In this document: positions 47,298 through 59,866 of the stretch, one piece after another
Position numbering within the stretch: the stretch's first letter is position 1
How the letters are laid out: each line of letters opens with the position of its first letter
Source of the DNA: Halocaridina rubra
Taxonomy: Eukaryota; Arthropoda; Malacostraca; Decapoda; Atyidae
DNA length: 64,000 nucleotides
Reading direction: 5' to 3'
NCBI GenBank assembly: GCA_037179515.1
Contig: JAXCGZ010015152.1
Location: forward strand, 1 to 64,000
Notes under the pieces: generated by a model
Told to the model about the DNA's origin: nothing
What the model saw: the letters and a program-made list of their open reading frames with translations, nothing else
The model's database searches: none
Program-made: the position numbers and the translations under genes

Positions 47298-50200
47298 TGT
47301 GTGTGTGTGTGAACTTGGATCAAGCAAGCTTACTAAGCTTGAATCAAGCAAGCGTAATATAATTAGTAAAGACACAGTCCTATATTATACAAATGATACT
47401 ATTACCTTTGCAGTGTCAATGACAGTCCTTGTGAATTTTACCTTCCTCTTTCTACACGGTGCAGAAACAAATAGTTATATACCAAACATATAACATTAAT
47501 AACCTTTGTACACATAACATTAAAAACAACAGCATCTATACTGCTAACTCTAATTGCGGCCTGACTATATCAAGTACAAAATCTTTAGTGGTAAAATATA
47601 GCCAAGTTTTAATGACACCTGCATGTAATTTCATTCTTTAATTCACAAGGGTTATTTTTTTTCACTGCATAGAGGCATACTTCGAATTCAATATCTTTTT
47701 TACCATTCTTTACTGGATTTCGGTGGCTTATGTTCATCGTTTATTCACCTACATCTTTGACTAAAGTACGAAGAGAGTATATGCCTGATAACACATCTTT
47801 GCAAGGAACATCTCATATTGATTTAACTCACACCTGCTGCCCCTGCATGACCTGAAGTCTAATGAAGCTAAGGGAGACACTCAAGGCATAACAAATATAC
47901 ACTATTCTTACTTAGGCACAGACACCTGATATACAAAATTCTATCTAATACAGCTTATCTTACATAATGTTTGTTTAAGTTATTACGGTAACAAAGACAT
48001 TACAGAATTGGTGAAGACTGCTAAAAGCAATATTCAATTGGCATTCTTAAATTGGAAGAATATTCCATAAGAGACTTTTTCAATTATTCAGTACTTTTGG
48101 ATATTTACAAAGAGCATGCAATGAATGATACAGAATCTGTGCCTCAGTGCTTAATTTAAAAACAATCTGCAATTATTTGTTAATAAATTTGTACTATTCA
48201 AGAATGCAAATTACTTTACAGCCATGTGCATTTCTTAACAGTTTCTTCCATCCTCTAGTAACCAGTAACCACCATTTTCTCTTATAAATCTCAACTACAC
48301 AACAGTATGTAGTCATATAATTGCTACTTTCCTTAATAGCACAACAGATGGCAAATATAGATTCTACCTCCCATAAAAACAATGTTGACAGAACAATTCT
48401 ACATAAGTAGACATGAAACCTTTTCATATCACCAGGTACAGTCACAAGTTCTTTCAGCAGTCTAGTACAACCTTCTACGAATAGTTTCTTTCCCTACATC
48501 TATTATTCTTAAAATATGGGTCTTGAAAAATGCATTATTTATAGAACACAAGATCATGGAATAATTCAAATATCAATACACCACAGAACACATAAGAGTA
48601 CTACTCAAGCTAATTAGGAACATTGTTTAAATGAAACTTTACCTACAATACACGAGATTCAAAGCCTCCATTTAACTACAACTTTAAACAGAACCACAAC
48701 CATAACCTCACCATAATACACCGACAACTGAGCAAGCAGTTAGGAGCTATGCCTACAAAAAGGCTACCAGTATATACGACTGACTGCCCCAACACAATGT
48801 GTGACAGAATGCAGGATGGACACAATGAACTATGTATAACCTTCTCACAAAAAAGCAATCAAGCATTTATTTATCTATTTAAAAAAAAAAAAAAAAAAAA
48901 AAAAATGAATTTTTGTAGACTACATATCTTTTATTATCTTTACTATCAGACATCAGATAGGGCCATCGACTTGCAAGGCTCCCATTTGGTAAGTGGAGGT
49001 CTTCAGACACTATTATAATATATAGTTATATACAAAATTTCAACACTCTCAAGATGTTTTCAAATTCAACCATATTCTTCCAAAAAAAGCAATGGCCTAG
49101 AGTTTTAATGGACTTCAGATATAGAGAAATGAATTGATCTCATTTACATTCGTTCCCGTAATCTATGTCACAGTTTGCAGTCAGTGTGATGACAACACCA
49201 AGTATGACAAAATTAGTGTTACTGCCACTTCTTTGAAAAAGTACTTCCATTAAACTGGAAAAGCAGAGCAGCTATACCTACAGTAATTCAATTTTATGTA
49301 ATATACATAATCAGAATTCAAAGGATGCTTCCAATGAAATTAGGTTGCATTTCTATTGTGAGCACTTTCACGAGATATGGGTGACTCCTAAACAGTACCA
49401 GGATATCCCATAACATTTTGGAAATCTTGAAAAGATAAGTAACCCCAAGAATTCCATGTAAAATTAAATAACTCCATACAATGGAAGGTTAGGTTAGGAA
49501 ACTTGCCTGGTGAATATGAATACACCCACAACACCCTAGGTTTACTCTACTTTACAAAATACCCTTTTGGTAGGTAATACTTTACTTCAGTCATTGATTA
49601 CCAAGTAACAGCATCCACAAGTACTCAGACTATTTTTGACTGTCATATTCACTTTTCTCTCCAGGGAGACAAGTTAAAAATTCCTAATGTCAAACGACGC
49701 TCAAATTGCAACTGGAACAGACTTATTTCAAGAATTTAAGGATAATCACAAAACAGCTGTGTTATTGCAAGAAAAATAAGTGTCGAGAAAACCATACATA
49801 TATACATTGGTACATAGTATAATTTGCTCACATTTGCAAAATAAATTCTTACTATTGTTTCAAGTTCTTAATTCCAAGATCTTACTCTAATTAAATAACA
49901 TAAATATTGGCAATTATATTTATCAGAACATAATTTTCAACATTTGAATCTAAAGCTCATGCACTTTGACCACCCAAATACATGATTCTAAGTAAATGTA
50001 CATTATTCTGCTAAAAAAACAAAACCTAAAATTAAGCAAAGCAAGAGGGTGTAACACTTAAAATACGGTTTTAGCACCAATTCTCTCTTCAAGAGCCATG
50101 GTCATTATTAGAAAAATACCACAGAGATTCTTGTAATATAAATATCGGTAATGTTACGAAATCAACACTGTTACGATTATAACTAAAAATCTCAAGATCA

Positions 50201-53200
50201 TGTCTCAGGAAAGAACATGAGCTACTTAGCAATGTACTGTATTGAGAAGATCTTCCAACTGTAGACTTATAATCACAATAATACCTATGCTTTAAATAAA
50301 ACGAAAAACACATTTTTCCATCATAAGTTTGTGAACTTTTCAATACAGCACTGGCTTTGGTAAATTTATTACAACGTCTACAAGTAATTCCAAGTATAAA
50401 AACTACATGGTATGAGGATAAAATACATAACATCGATTACACCTTGACACTCACAGTATTTGTTCTAAGTTCGAATCCTGGTCATGGGCAAACTATACTT
50501 CAGGAAACACCAATGTTCAGAGACCAAGTAAAATAGTTCTAAGCAATAATCTACTGCATACAAAATATACTAGCTGGAAGAAATAGGCAAAAAATTGCAT
50601 TTTTTTTCTTAAATGCATGGGTGCAAGATTCATGTACATAAATATAAAACTCATTCCATTTTTTCACAATGTTTTGGAACAATACAGTGCTTTACTTATA
50701 TAAGTAAATACAATATTACTAGCTTTTGTTTATTATTTCTGTTTATTCTTCTGAATTACAACAACCCAGGTCTAAAGCTTGCTGAACAGTGCGTGAGTGC
50801 ATGAGGGACTCTCATCAAGCTTAAATCAAGCAGTTAAGGATTGAATCTATAATTAAGAAAGCTTTTATGCAAAAGAATAGTAATTCATCTAGTATAATAT
50901 TTCTTTTAAACAAAGTAAAGAGTATTTAAATAAAAAAACTAATTCTTTTGAGCCTATGATATACAGTATATAAAAAGCTTCCCAATATAATCTACTAAGG
51001 CCAAAGCAAAAGATAGCATAAATTCTGGGATCACACATAAACTCAAATTCACACTCAGCAGATTGTCTTACAATATCAGGGAAGTCAAATCTGGACTTAA
51101 ACTTAGTACAGAATGTGTGATGAAGGGTCCAGCGATATAAAAAATTGTTAGAGAAAATATGAAATGAAAAACCCTAATAGATATAACAATAAAAAACATC
51201 TCTATGGTCAAGTCCTAATGGCATACACAATAACAACCAACTCTATTCGAAAGTTTTAAAATCTAATTCTCTGTGCAGCAGAGGATGTCTCATTTTTTAC
51301 ATTTAAATAAAAAAACCTTTTGCAAAGTAAGTGTTCTCGACATTTTATCTAGATTGAGTATGAGAGGCAACAATGTAACTTATTAAAAAATAAGTCATTA
51401 TGAAAGTCATGATGCACAAATAGATGCTTAGAGTAGCAGTCATTCATAAGCTCATATGAACAATATCAGTAAGTTGCCAAATACAGGTCACAATAGCAGG
51501 TCTAGAAGCACAACTACATAAAACTACACCCGACTATATTATACATAAACGTAATTTATCATATCTCATTAACTCCTAATAAAGCTAATTTACAAAAATG
51601 GTTGAGCGTGATAAGTACGATATAACAAAAAAAAATATGATTTCGTAAGCTTACTTGAAACTAAATGGGACTGCAAGAAACCATGCTAAGAATTTGGTGT
51701 GGTCAAATCTATTGTAAAGTCAGAAATGAGTTTCTCAAATTAGATTTCTAAAATCTATTGTCATATAAGTTTAATCCCATCGACAGCCCCAAATGGAGTA
51801 TTCCAAAAGCAGGGAGAAGTTCTGAATAAATAGCCCAACTTCCGCAAAAAACATTCTCGTTATTTTTTCTAAATTATATATAAAGCAGCAGGCAAAACCA
51901 TGGCCCAGTCGTTTGTTCTGAGCTACTTGTTTTCACATTATTCAGGGTAGCATAAGGCCGAAATCTATTAGTCTGTATTGTATTCAGTATCATGTATCAG
52001 CCAGCAATGCTTAACATACTCAAACTCTCAATAAAGATTTCATCATCAAAGCATGGAAAATATTTTCCTGCCATGAAAATGTAGTTTTAATTTTGAAAAG
52101 TTGTAAATGAAATGGGAAGATATTATTGTTCAAAAACATTAAAAAATTTGATAAAACATTGCTGCCATGGGGAATACATTCAATCAATATGATATAATTT
52201 TTACGTTACATTATACTGTAGACACCATAATAAAAAAAAAAAAAAAAAGACATTATCACAATATAAAACAAATAGTTATTAAGAAGACTCTGGCTCATCA
52301 AATCACAAGGCTTACAGTGAGCAGTAAGTTATATAAATGAATTTCTATAAAATTTTTTCCATTATCTGTACTGGTATTTACTACCAGCATTTAATCGTCC
52401 AATCACCGGGTCATTAGTTTGTAATATCAAATAAGTAAAAAATTTTGCTGTTAACATTAACTAGTTATAACTACCAAAATATTACCGGTATGCAAACTAG
52501 AAAAGTTGTTTTGCATAAATGGTACCTTAGTAATTGAAAAAAAAAACTCAAATATACACATCAATCAAGTATCCAATATGCCTATGGTGTATAATATAAT
52601 GAATATTATATCAGAATAATTTAAAAACAAAGTATTCTCAAAAACACCAAAAAATGAAAACGTAAAATAAAGGTAATTTCTCATAAAAAAAATCACAGCT
52701 TGGGAGACATTCCAAAAGTTTCACGAATTGATTATGTCTCGGTACTTAAAATTACTTAATCATGTGATTAAAAACTAACTATATTATATTGTTAACACTT
52801 ACATTACTAGCCTTGCACCCAAATATTATTACAATTCAATCTGCAATGACAATGCATTTAAGAATGCTAAGTTATTCATAAAAAAATTCATTAAATAGAG
52901 AATAAGAAATTATGTATTGAGTGATACATATAATCTGACATAAGGCGTGATAAACGCATTTACTGGTATTTTTCCCTGGCTCTATGAAGAATCTTATTTC
53001 CTGGTGGGAAGTCAGTGACAAGTTCAATAATGGCAAAAAAGAAACCCACAGTAGAGTAATGTGTTTAATGATTGATTACGCAATCAAGCATTCAATTTCC
53101 ACTAAGAGCATATTCAAGTACAGTACATCAATATTTTGAAAATGCTTTCAGAAGGAAAAGCTTGATATTGCATAATCAATCACTAAACATATTAATCAAC

Positions 53201-53847
53201 TCTGTGTTTCTTTTTTCTATGAGTTCTACTCCCATGAGAAAGTATTTGTGCTAAATAGTGAACAAGTTATAAACTAAGATAAGCTGAGAGTAATTGCCTT
53301 TGGACAATATGCTGAAATGGCATCTCTCCACTAACTACTTTTCCTAAATATATTTTTTTTTGCGGGATGTACACAACTGACAAAATATATACAAAACAGA
53401 AGACAGTACTGCAATATATAAAGAAAAATCTATATTTTTCTGTAAATTACAATTATCCCTGGTGGGGGGGAGAGGGGGAATCTACATCCATAATCTTTGC
53501 ATGACTTAAGAACCGATTTATTGAGATAGGGGAGTAAGTAGGCAACCTTTCCTGAAATTTTTTTTTTTTCCCACAAAACAACGGTAGAGAAGTCAAAGAT
53601 GGGCAGATACATAGATACCGTGCAATCTCAATTCTTTAGTAACAGTTCTTGTCACCCTGCTGAGCTAAGCGAGACATATTAAATAGAAAACTATTAATAG
53701 GTTCTGATTTTTATAACAGCTGAGGAAATATTTAATCATTCCCCAGCAGCAATGGCACACATTATAAGTGTAGTGGTATTTAATTATCAAATTATCAATT
53801 CATGATAATAAATAAAAGAAAATTACAACTATCAGTTTACAAATACA
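44200..53847. other. Repeat-poor A-rich region, possible long 3' UTR or intergenic DNA of ZMYND11
   Basis: About 9.6 kb without a recognisable gene, and almost without the AT arrays and SINEs that crowd the rest of the window. Exceptions are a (GA)n(GT)n array at 47256-47311, a loose AAT tract at 45190-45265 and A runs near 48881 and 52231. The plus strand is visibly richer in A than T, that is, T-rich in the direction of ZMYND11 transcription, as its introns also are. One candidate poly(A) signal on the minus strand is at 53522-53517, others further on (for example 45148-45143). Whether the transcript spans this region cannot be decided here. Confidence 0.35.
47256..47311. repeat. (GA)n(GT)n microsatellite
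   Basis: GA repeats followed by GT repeats. Confidence 0.95.
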
Positions 53848-54010
53848 TGGGGAACATGATGGCTCAGTGGTAGCGTGCATGAGTCGGGAGGTGACTGATG
53901 TGGGTTCGAGCCCACCAAGGGATGCTAGGAAAGACATGAAGTCTTAATCCCCCTGCTCCAACCTCTTTGTGTCCACCCCCAGTCATGGAGAATAATTGTG
54001 ACACATAGAA
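53848..54010 (+). mobile_element. SINE family B copy with best-preserved tRNA head
   Basis: The A box (gatggctcagtggtagcgt) and B box (gtgggttcgagcccacc) are well preserved. The body is tgtgtccacccccagtcatg and ends attgtgacacataga. It lies about 350 bases past the ZMYND11 stop codon, antisense to the gene. It is not a tRNA gene, since the anticodon arm does not pair and the tail is SINE-like. Confidence 0.9.
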
Positions 54011-54363
54011 TGGTGCCTTTAAGTGGGAAAGGAACGAAAGACTCAACTGTGTACAAACCAAAAACTTTACAAGCCAGTTTGCAAAAAGCACCAATGATTT
54101 TATCTACTCTATTTACAATAGAAAACTAAGTTAGTTACATTCTCCTTAATATAACATTATAACTAATCAATAAATGTCGTTTCTCAATTTGAGATAAATT
54201 TTCATTCCATAAATAAAACTGATTAAGCTTCCAATCCCATGAATATGGGAAAGTGATAAACTATATGTTTCATAAAAACAAAAACTTCTACAAAATACAT
54301 AAAAATATCTTCACTTATTTGCTCTCATATATACACATTAAACACACTCGCTTGCACTGTTAT

Positions 54364-54486
54364 TTACCTTTTCCGTCTACACAACTTTTTATGTTCCTTA
54401 TGCCAATGCACTTGTTGACAATCTATAGAACAGTAAGCTGTGTTCCAACAGCAATGATAGATGGCTTCTGCTTCGCACGTCCAGCA
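54364..54486 (-). CDS. ZMYND11: ZMYND11 last exon, MYND zinc finger
   Basis: The acceptor is cattatttcag. It encodes 40 residues: all MYND Cys/His ligands (C-x2-C ... C-C ... YC-x3-C ... H-x3-H-x3-C) and the terminal KLCRRKR, then TAA (54366-54364). Confidence 0.95.
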   Translation of the reverse strand, partial: CWTCEAEAIYHCCWNTAYCSIDCQQVHWHKEHKKLCRRKR

Positions 54487-57400
54487 CTGAAATAATGAAA
54501 AAGTATAAGAGAAAAAGTTCTAAAGGAAGGTTTTGATGTAGTAAGAACTATACAATTGCATTTGAAAGTGCTACTCAAAAAGCTCAATAGGTAGCAATAA
54601 GGTATAGGCTGTAAAGGTCATAGTCTGGGGGCCATAGCAGCTCAGTGGAAGCAGCTGCTATCCAAAGGACTCTTAAGAGTAAAAGGAACTGAGAAAAACT
54701 CACCCACTGTTTCTTCTTCGTATCAGATACGTTCTGCTTCTGAATTTCCTCCAGGTCTGCAATCTTCGATTTATATTCCTCCTTCATTCTCTCAATTTCC
54801 TTTTCCATTTGCTTCATTGTGGACTGAAGAACTTTTTGTTTTTCTGCATCATACTCTCTCCTCAGCTATAAAAAACAACATCACATAAACTAAACTAGAT
54901 ATAATAAAACAAACAGACAACAGTATGCTCTGGTTAAAAAATCTAGATGTGGTACATATGTAAGGCAATGATGCATGCATGGTTGCTACAACAGAGCTAA
55001 CATTCATAGGAACTCTGCTACTCAATAACTCCTGTCATATTTACCAATCATATAAAAGACTAATACTTTGTAACTAAAATATTAAAACATAAGGACTAAG
55101 AAATAATTTCCTTTAATATCTAAGGAATAACCTTTAGCATTTTTAATGTGTCAAAAGTGAAGCTCAAATCTATTATAACATTCGTATTATTTGTAGCGAG
55201 TGTTTAGTAGTAAGAAAGAAGATACATATACATGTGTAATGGTTTTAATCCCACTTGTAAGGGGGTGGCCAAGTCAAAACACACACATTCACCAGAAGCT
55301 AATAATCCTTATTCACTCCTCTCAGCTCCTTGGGGATAGAGGGTTGCTACAATTCTCTCCTCCACCACCAAAATGTTTGGGTCATCCACAGGATAAGAGG
55401 GCAAATATATTCTGCCGTGTGGCCTGACGGCTGCAGCTGCTTTACCCCCAATGCTTGATCGCAAACTATATACCAAAATCAATATTCTATTCTCTAAGTA
55501 TCTACCATTCTTAAAGAATAGATTACCTGGTAACTTTGTTAAAAGCTGTCAAAGATTGAGCCTCAGGTCTCTGGTATGTGAGACCAGACTACTGCCCATT
55601 GCATACCAAAGGCTGATTTTATAAAGTCTATCACATGCTATTTAATTTCATCATAATGTACTGTATTATAAAATATAAATGTATGATCCGCAGGAGTGAA
55701 TTGGTTGGAATACTCGACTTTGGAGGTGATAGATCCACGATCGAGCCTACCACAGGACATTAGGAAGGGCATCCAGCTTTAATTCCTCAGCTACAATCAG
55801 TCTGTGTCCACCCCTATAACGGTGATTAAAAGTGACACATAAAACGTTAAAAAAACAATATAAAGCATCAATGTATGAACCTTATCTGCTAGATCCCTCA
55901 TGGCCTTTTCTGTGTCCTTGCTTCTGCGATTACTACGATCACCAAACTCCTCCAAAGCCATCTGTAAATAAATTTATTTATCAGCATCTTGAATCTATAA
56001 TGCCAAAAATCCAGATAAAGGAAAGTGTTTAAAACATCTACTTTCAGGATAACATTCATCTGGCTAAGAAAATGAGGTAAATATGAAGCAAAACGAATCT
56101 AAGGCACTCTCTGAATAAAATAAGTTAGAGATCAGGTTTGCATTTAAAGCAATAAAACTTTTTTCTTTCAGATACTGTGCAATAAATACGTTGCAGAACC
56201 TGTTTCAAATTACCTTAGGAATATGTCATTACCCCATTTAATTTCTTTTACCAATATTCCTGTACTTTTGTATAAGTGCATTAATATAAAGCATTTGTTC
56301 ATTACCAAACTATAAAAGTATCTGTACCACTATCTCTTCTTCACTAGACAGAGAGATAAAGGGTGAGAAGTATAATAATTATAATCATGAGAATGCACAA
56401 ATAATGACGAGAGGAATTCACCATTATTGTACAAGCTTTATGTAATACTGAACATGGCTATTAACTATGATGAGATCAAGCCAAATAGGCCTAAAAACGA
56501 TTTCATCAATATGTAAGATTAGCAGGAGAGAAAGAATGCAACCATCAAACAAATCCTTGAATGGTGTAAGAACTGAATAAAACTGATATCACCTGCATCT
56601 TGCGGGAAAGTATACCACCCTCATATTCCCAATGTGTTGCAAAAGCCAACTAAAAGAGAGAGGGGAGCGACAGGCTGATAAATTTTTTCATACCATAGAA
56701 CACCTGATAGAAGGGGTGAGAATCGACAGAGTATGATAATTCCCTGATATTATATTACAGTTGTGGACGCCCAGCTAGCTTCAGCTGGACATGACATCAT
56801 GGTAAAATAATGTTAATATAAGCAACATACAGGTAAGTCTTAAACTGGGCCACAGAGAGTATTACTTTATAATCAATCAATACATTAAGAACCCATGCAT
56901 CTTATCTTGTACAGATGAGTTACTCCCAGATCTCTATGTACAGCTAAATAATCCCATAATTTGCTGAGTTAGGTTAGGTTAAGTTAGGTGCATTGCATTG
57001 TAAATATCAATAACCCAAGAGCACCCTGGGGTTACTCTTCTTTCTATCTCATAATCATTACAGAGTTTTTAATGACAACAATAATAATAAAGTTTTAATA
57101 CCTTCATTAATCTTGCAGAAGTTTGCGTGCCAAGTGAACGTGTGGGTAATTCTTGACAGGATGAGGAGACAACATCCTCTGGGGCAGGGAGTTCTTTCTG
57201 TAATAAAAAATTTATCTAAAGAATATAATATAACCCAGCCAATCATGAGGGGGCAAGAATACCTCCTCAGTGTTCCCCTGAATGTTGGAGCAGTCAACTG
57301 AATTGGGGGAAGCAAGGGTACTGGGAATCCCCTCCCATAAAGTCAAGTTTTTTATTTTGACTCAGCCACCCCTTTTATAAGGGGGATTATGGCATTTGTA

Positions 57401-59800
57401 CAGAAAGACCATAAAAAAGAAAATTTCCATACCCATAGTGAATTTACAAAAACACAGAAAATGGAATGCCAGTTTATGCAGTACTATAATTCCTACTGGG
57501 CTTTGATTTTACAAGTTATTGATACAAAAACCACTAAAAGATGAGGAAAGTAAGTGCAGTCTTGATAAGTACATCCAAATATTGAAGTTGCCTATACTCT
57601 ATAGCAGTGGTTCCCAACTTTTTTTTTGGCCATGCCCCACCTAAGCATTAAGAAAATTCTGATCCCCCCCTTGTCAACTGAGACATGCGAGCATGGGGAG
57701 GCGGAGAGTACCTTGTGACCAATTACACATGTGCATACACACACAAAAGTATTCTTATGTATGCATACTGTATATGCACTGTACGTTTTAACTCTCAAAG
57801 AATCACTAGAAAATAATTCAGTGTTAATAACACATTTTTGAACTGGCCCCCTTAAATACCAAATTGCCCCCTGTGGGACATGCACCCCACATTGGGAACC
57901 ACGGCTCTACAGTAAATTAATTCTGGTTGCAAGCCTATTACCGCTATATAAGTTATATAGATTACCTCAAAAAAATAAAGAAGTAAATTTACCTATGGTT
58001 GCATGCATAATAACAGTACTTTTAGAAAAGTCATAAAACTATTTTATTAAAACAAATGGAAATTTACTTCTGGTTGCAAGAAAAGAAAAAGTCACAATGA
58101 GTATTTCACGCAGACAACAGGAATTAAATATTTGGTTTATGAAAATAAACACAAATTAGACCAAGATTTAAAACCACATCACAATAACAAACTTACCAAT
58201 ACACCTAGGCATCACTAACAGATGGGATGTGACTCTAATACACCTCTGAATCATAATACTAACTTTGATCATTTTGGAATTGGTTGATTTGGATGTAGAT
58301 GAAATGGACGAGGCCTGTTCTTCTTCATGTTCTTCCTCTTCTTCCTCCTCCTCATCATCATCCTCATCCTCATCCTCATTGTCACCTTCAATATCATCGT
58401 CGTCCATGTCCATGTCATTTTCATCATCATCATCCATTTCTTCATCTCTCTCATTCTCATTCTGATCATACAAAATAATATGATTAAAATTTATCAGTTA
58501 AAGCTAGAATGATTATTTGTTAAAAATTTAATAATTCTTGAATGGCTATAATAATTACAACAGAAAAAAAGTATTAAAATATAGCTTAAATAAGAAGAGT
58601 TCTAATAACCAGTCAAGACCAGAGCAATAACTATTATGTAAAAAATACAATCTTAAATTGGATAAAGCTAAGTGGCAGTTCCTAAATGCTATTTCACTGC
58701 ATGAGATGAAAGACACTCAAAAAATAGCAAATAAAAACAACAACAGAAATGGTCTAGCTAACCACATCGATAAGTAAACTGAATAAACCATGGACAGCAT
58801 TGTTGTTGTTTGCCATTCTAGTGTGACTATTAATCCCCAAACAGGTTGAAGCTGGGGGTTTAAGGCTAGATGTCCATCCTGTTGCCCCAAGGTTGGCTCG
58901 GTTACGAGATTGTCACTTCCAAAGTCGAATCTACTAACCGATGCTATACCGCAGTCCCAATATACAAATAAGATTATCACTAAATATGAAAAGCCTGAAC
59001 TCCAAAATGAAAATCATGATGAAAATTGTCATGGTCATTTCTTATGCTCATACTTCCATAAGTATAAAACAAGTGACAGGAAATACAAAATACAGTATGC
59101 AAACATCATTACACACCAAAAACAATCTACCCTCAAACAACACTAATCAGAGAGACTGCAAATGAATGATAAGTAACCAGGAAGCTAATTTCTCCTTATA
59201 GCTTGTGGCAAGCACAGAGAAAATAAAACTTCATAATTTCTCCTTACAGAAGAAAGGTTTCAATTATCATCAATCTTCAGATGTCAAACATCAGCGTTCT
59301 GGTATTTGGATGCATTAGCAGTAAGCTAGGTTGGACAGTCATGACCTAAAATACCTCATTCATAGAAAAGGAATAACCACCCACATAATCTTCACAATAT
59401 CATTATCCATCCCATATAAAGCATCCAACCTGATATCCCATTCTTGTCCCAATCTCCCTGACATATATCTCCTCTTCCTCTTCCACACAGCTAACTAAGT
59501 CCTTTCCAACTCATTTGGGCATATCACCTAAATCACTTCAATATTTTTTTTCTCTCCCGGATTTTAGGTCCAACACATGTATCTCCACATACTATAAAGT
59601 GTCCTAAGTAATCTTTGTCCTCTTATGCTAAGGTTTAACTCAGTTTTTGACGACCATCTGCTATGAATTCTCCATCCAAATACAAATATTTGCCAGTCAT
59701 ACCAGGATTGCACAAATTAATAGGATTTTATTTTTACTATCTTCTACAACCATCTGGCTTACAGTCGTTTACTATTTCTAGCTGGGCTTGTTGCTTGGCT

Positions 59801-59866
<66 letters not shown>

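Noticed and set aside
44200..53800. Several 60-114 codon frames on both strands
   Set aside because: AT-rich low-complexity translations without motifs, splice context or codon bias; length expected by chance.
53848..53925. tRNA gene
   Set aside because: A and B boxes are good, but the acceptor and anticodon stems do not pair and the 3' body is the same as in other SINE copies.
57113..57301. Small plus-strand gene near 57.1 kb
   Set aside because: Frames on both strands overlap here and neither has motifs or splice context; the region is a ZMYND11 intron.
58265..58465. Poly-serine protein on the plus strand
   Set aside because: Antisense shadow of the acidic ZMYND11 exon, which has splice sites and matching phase.
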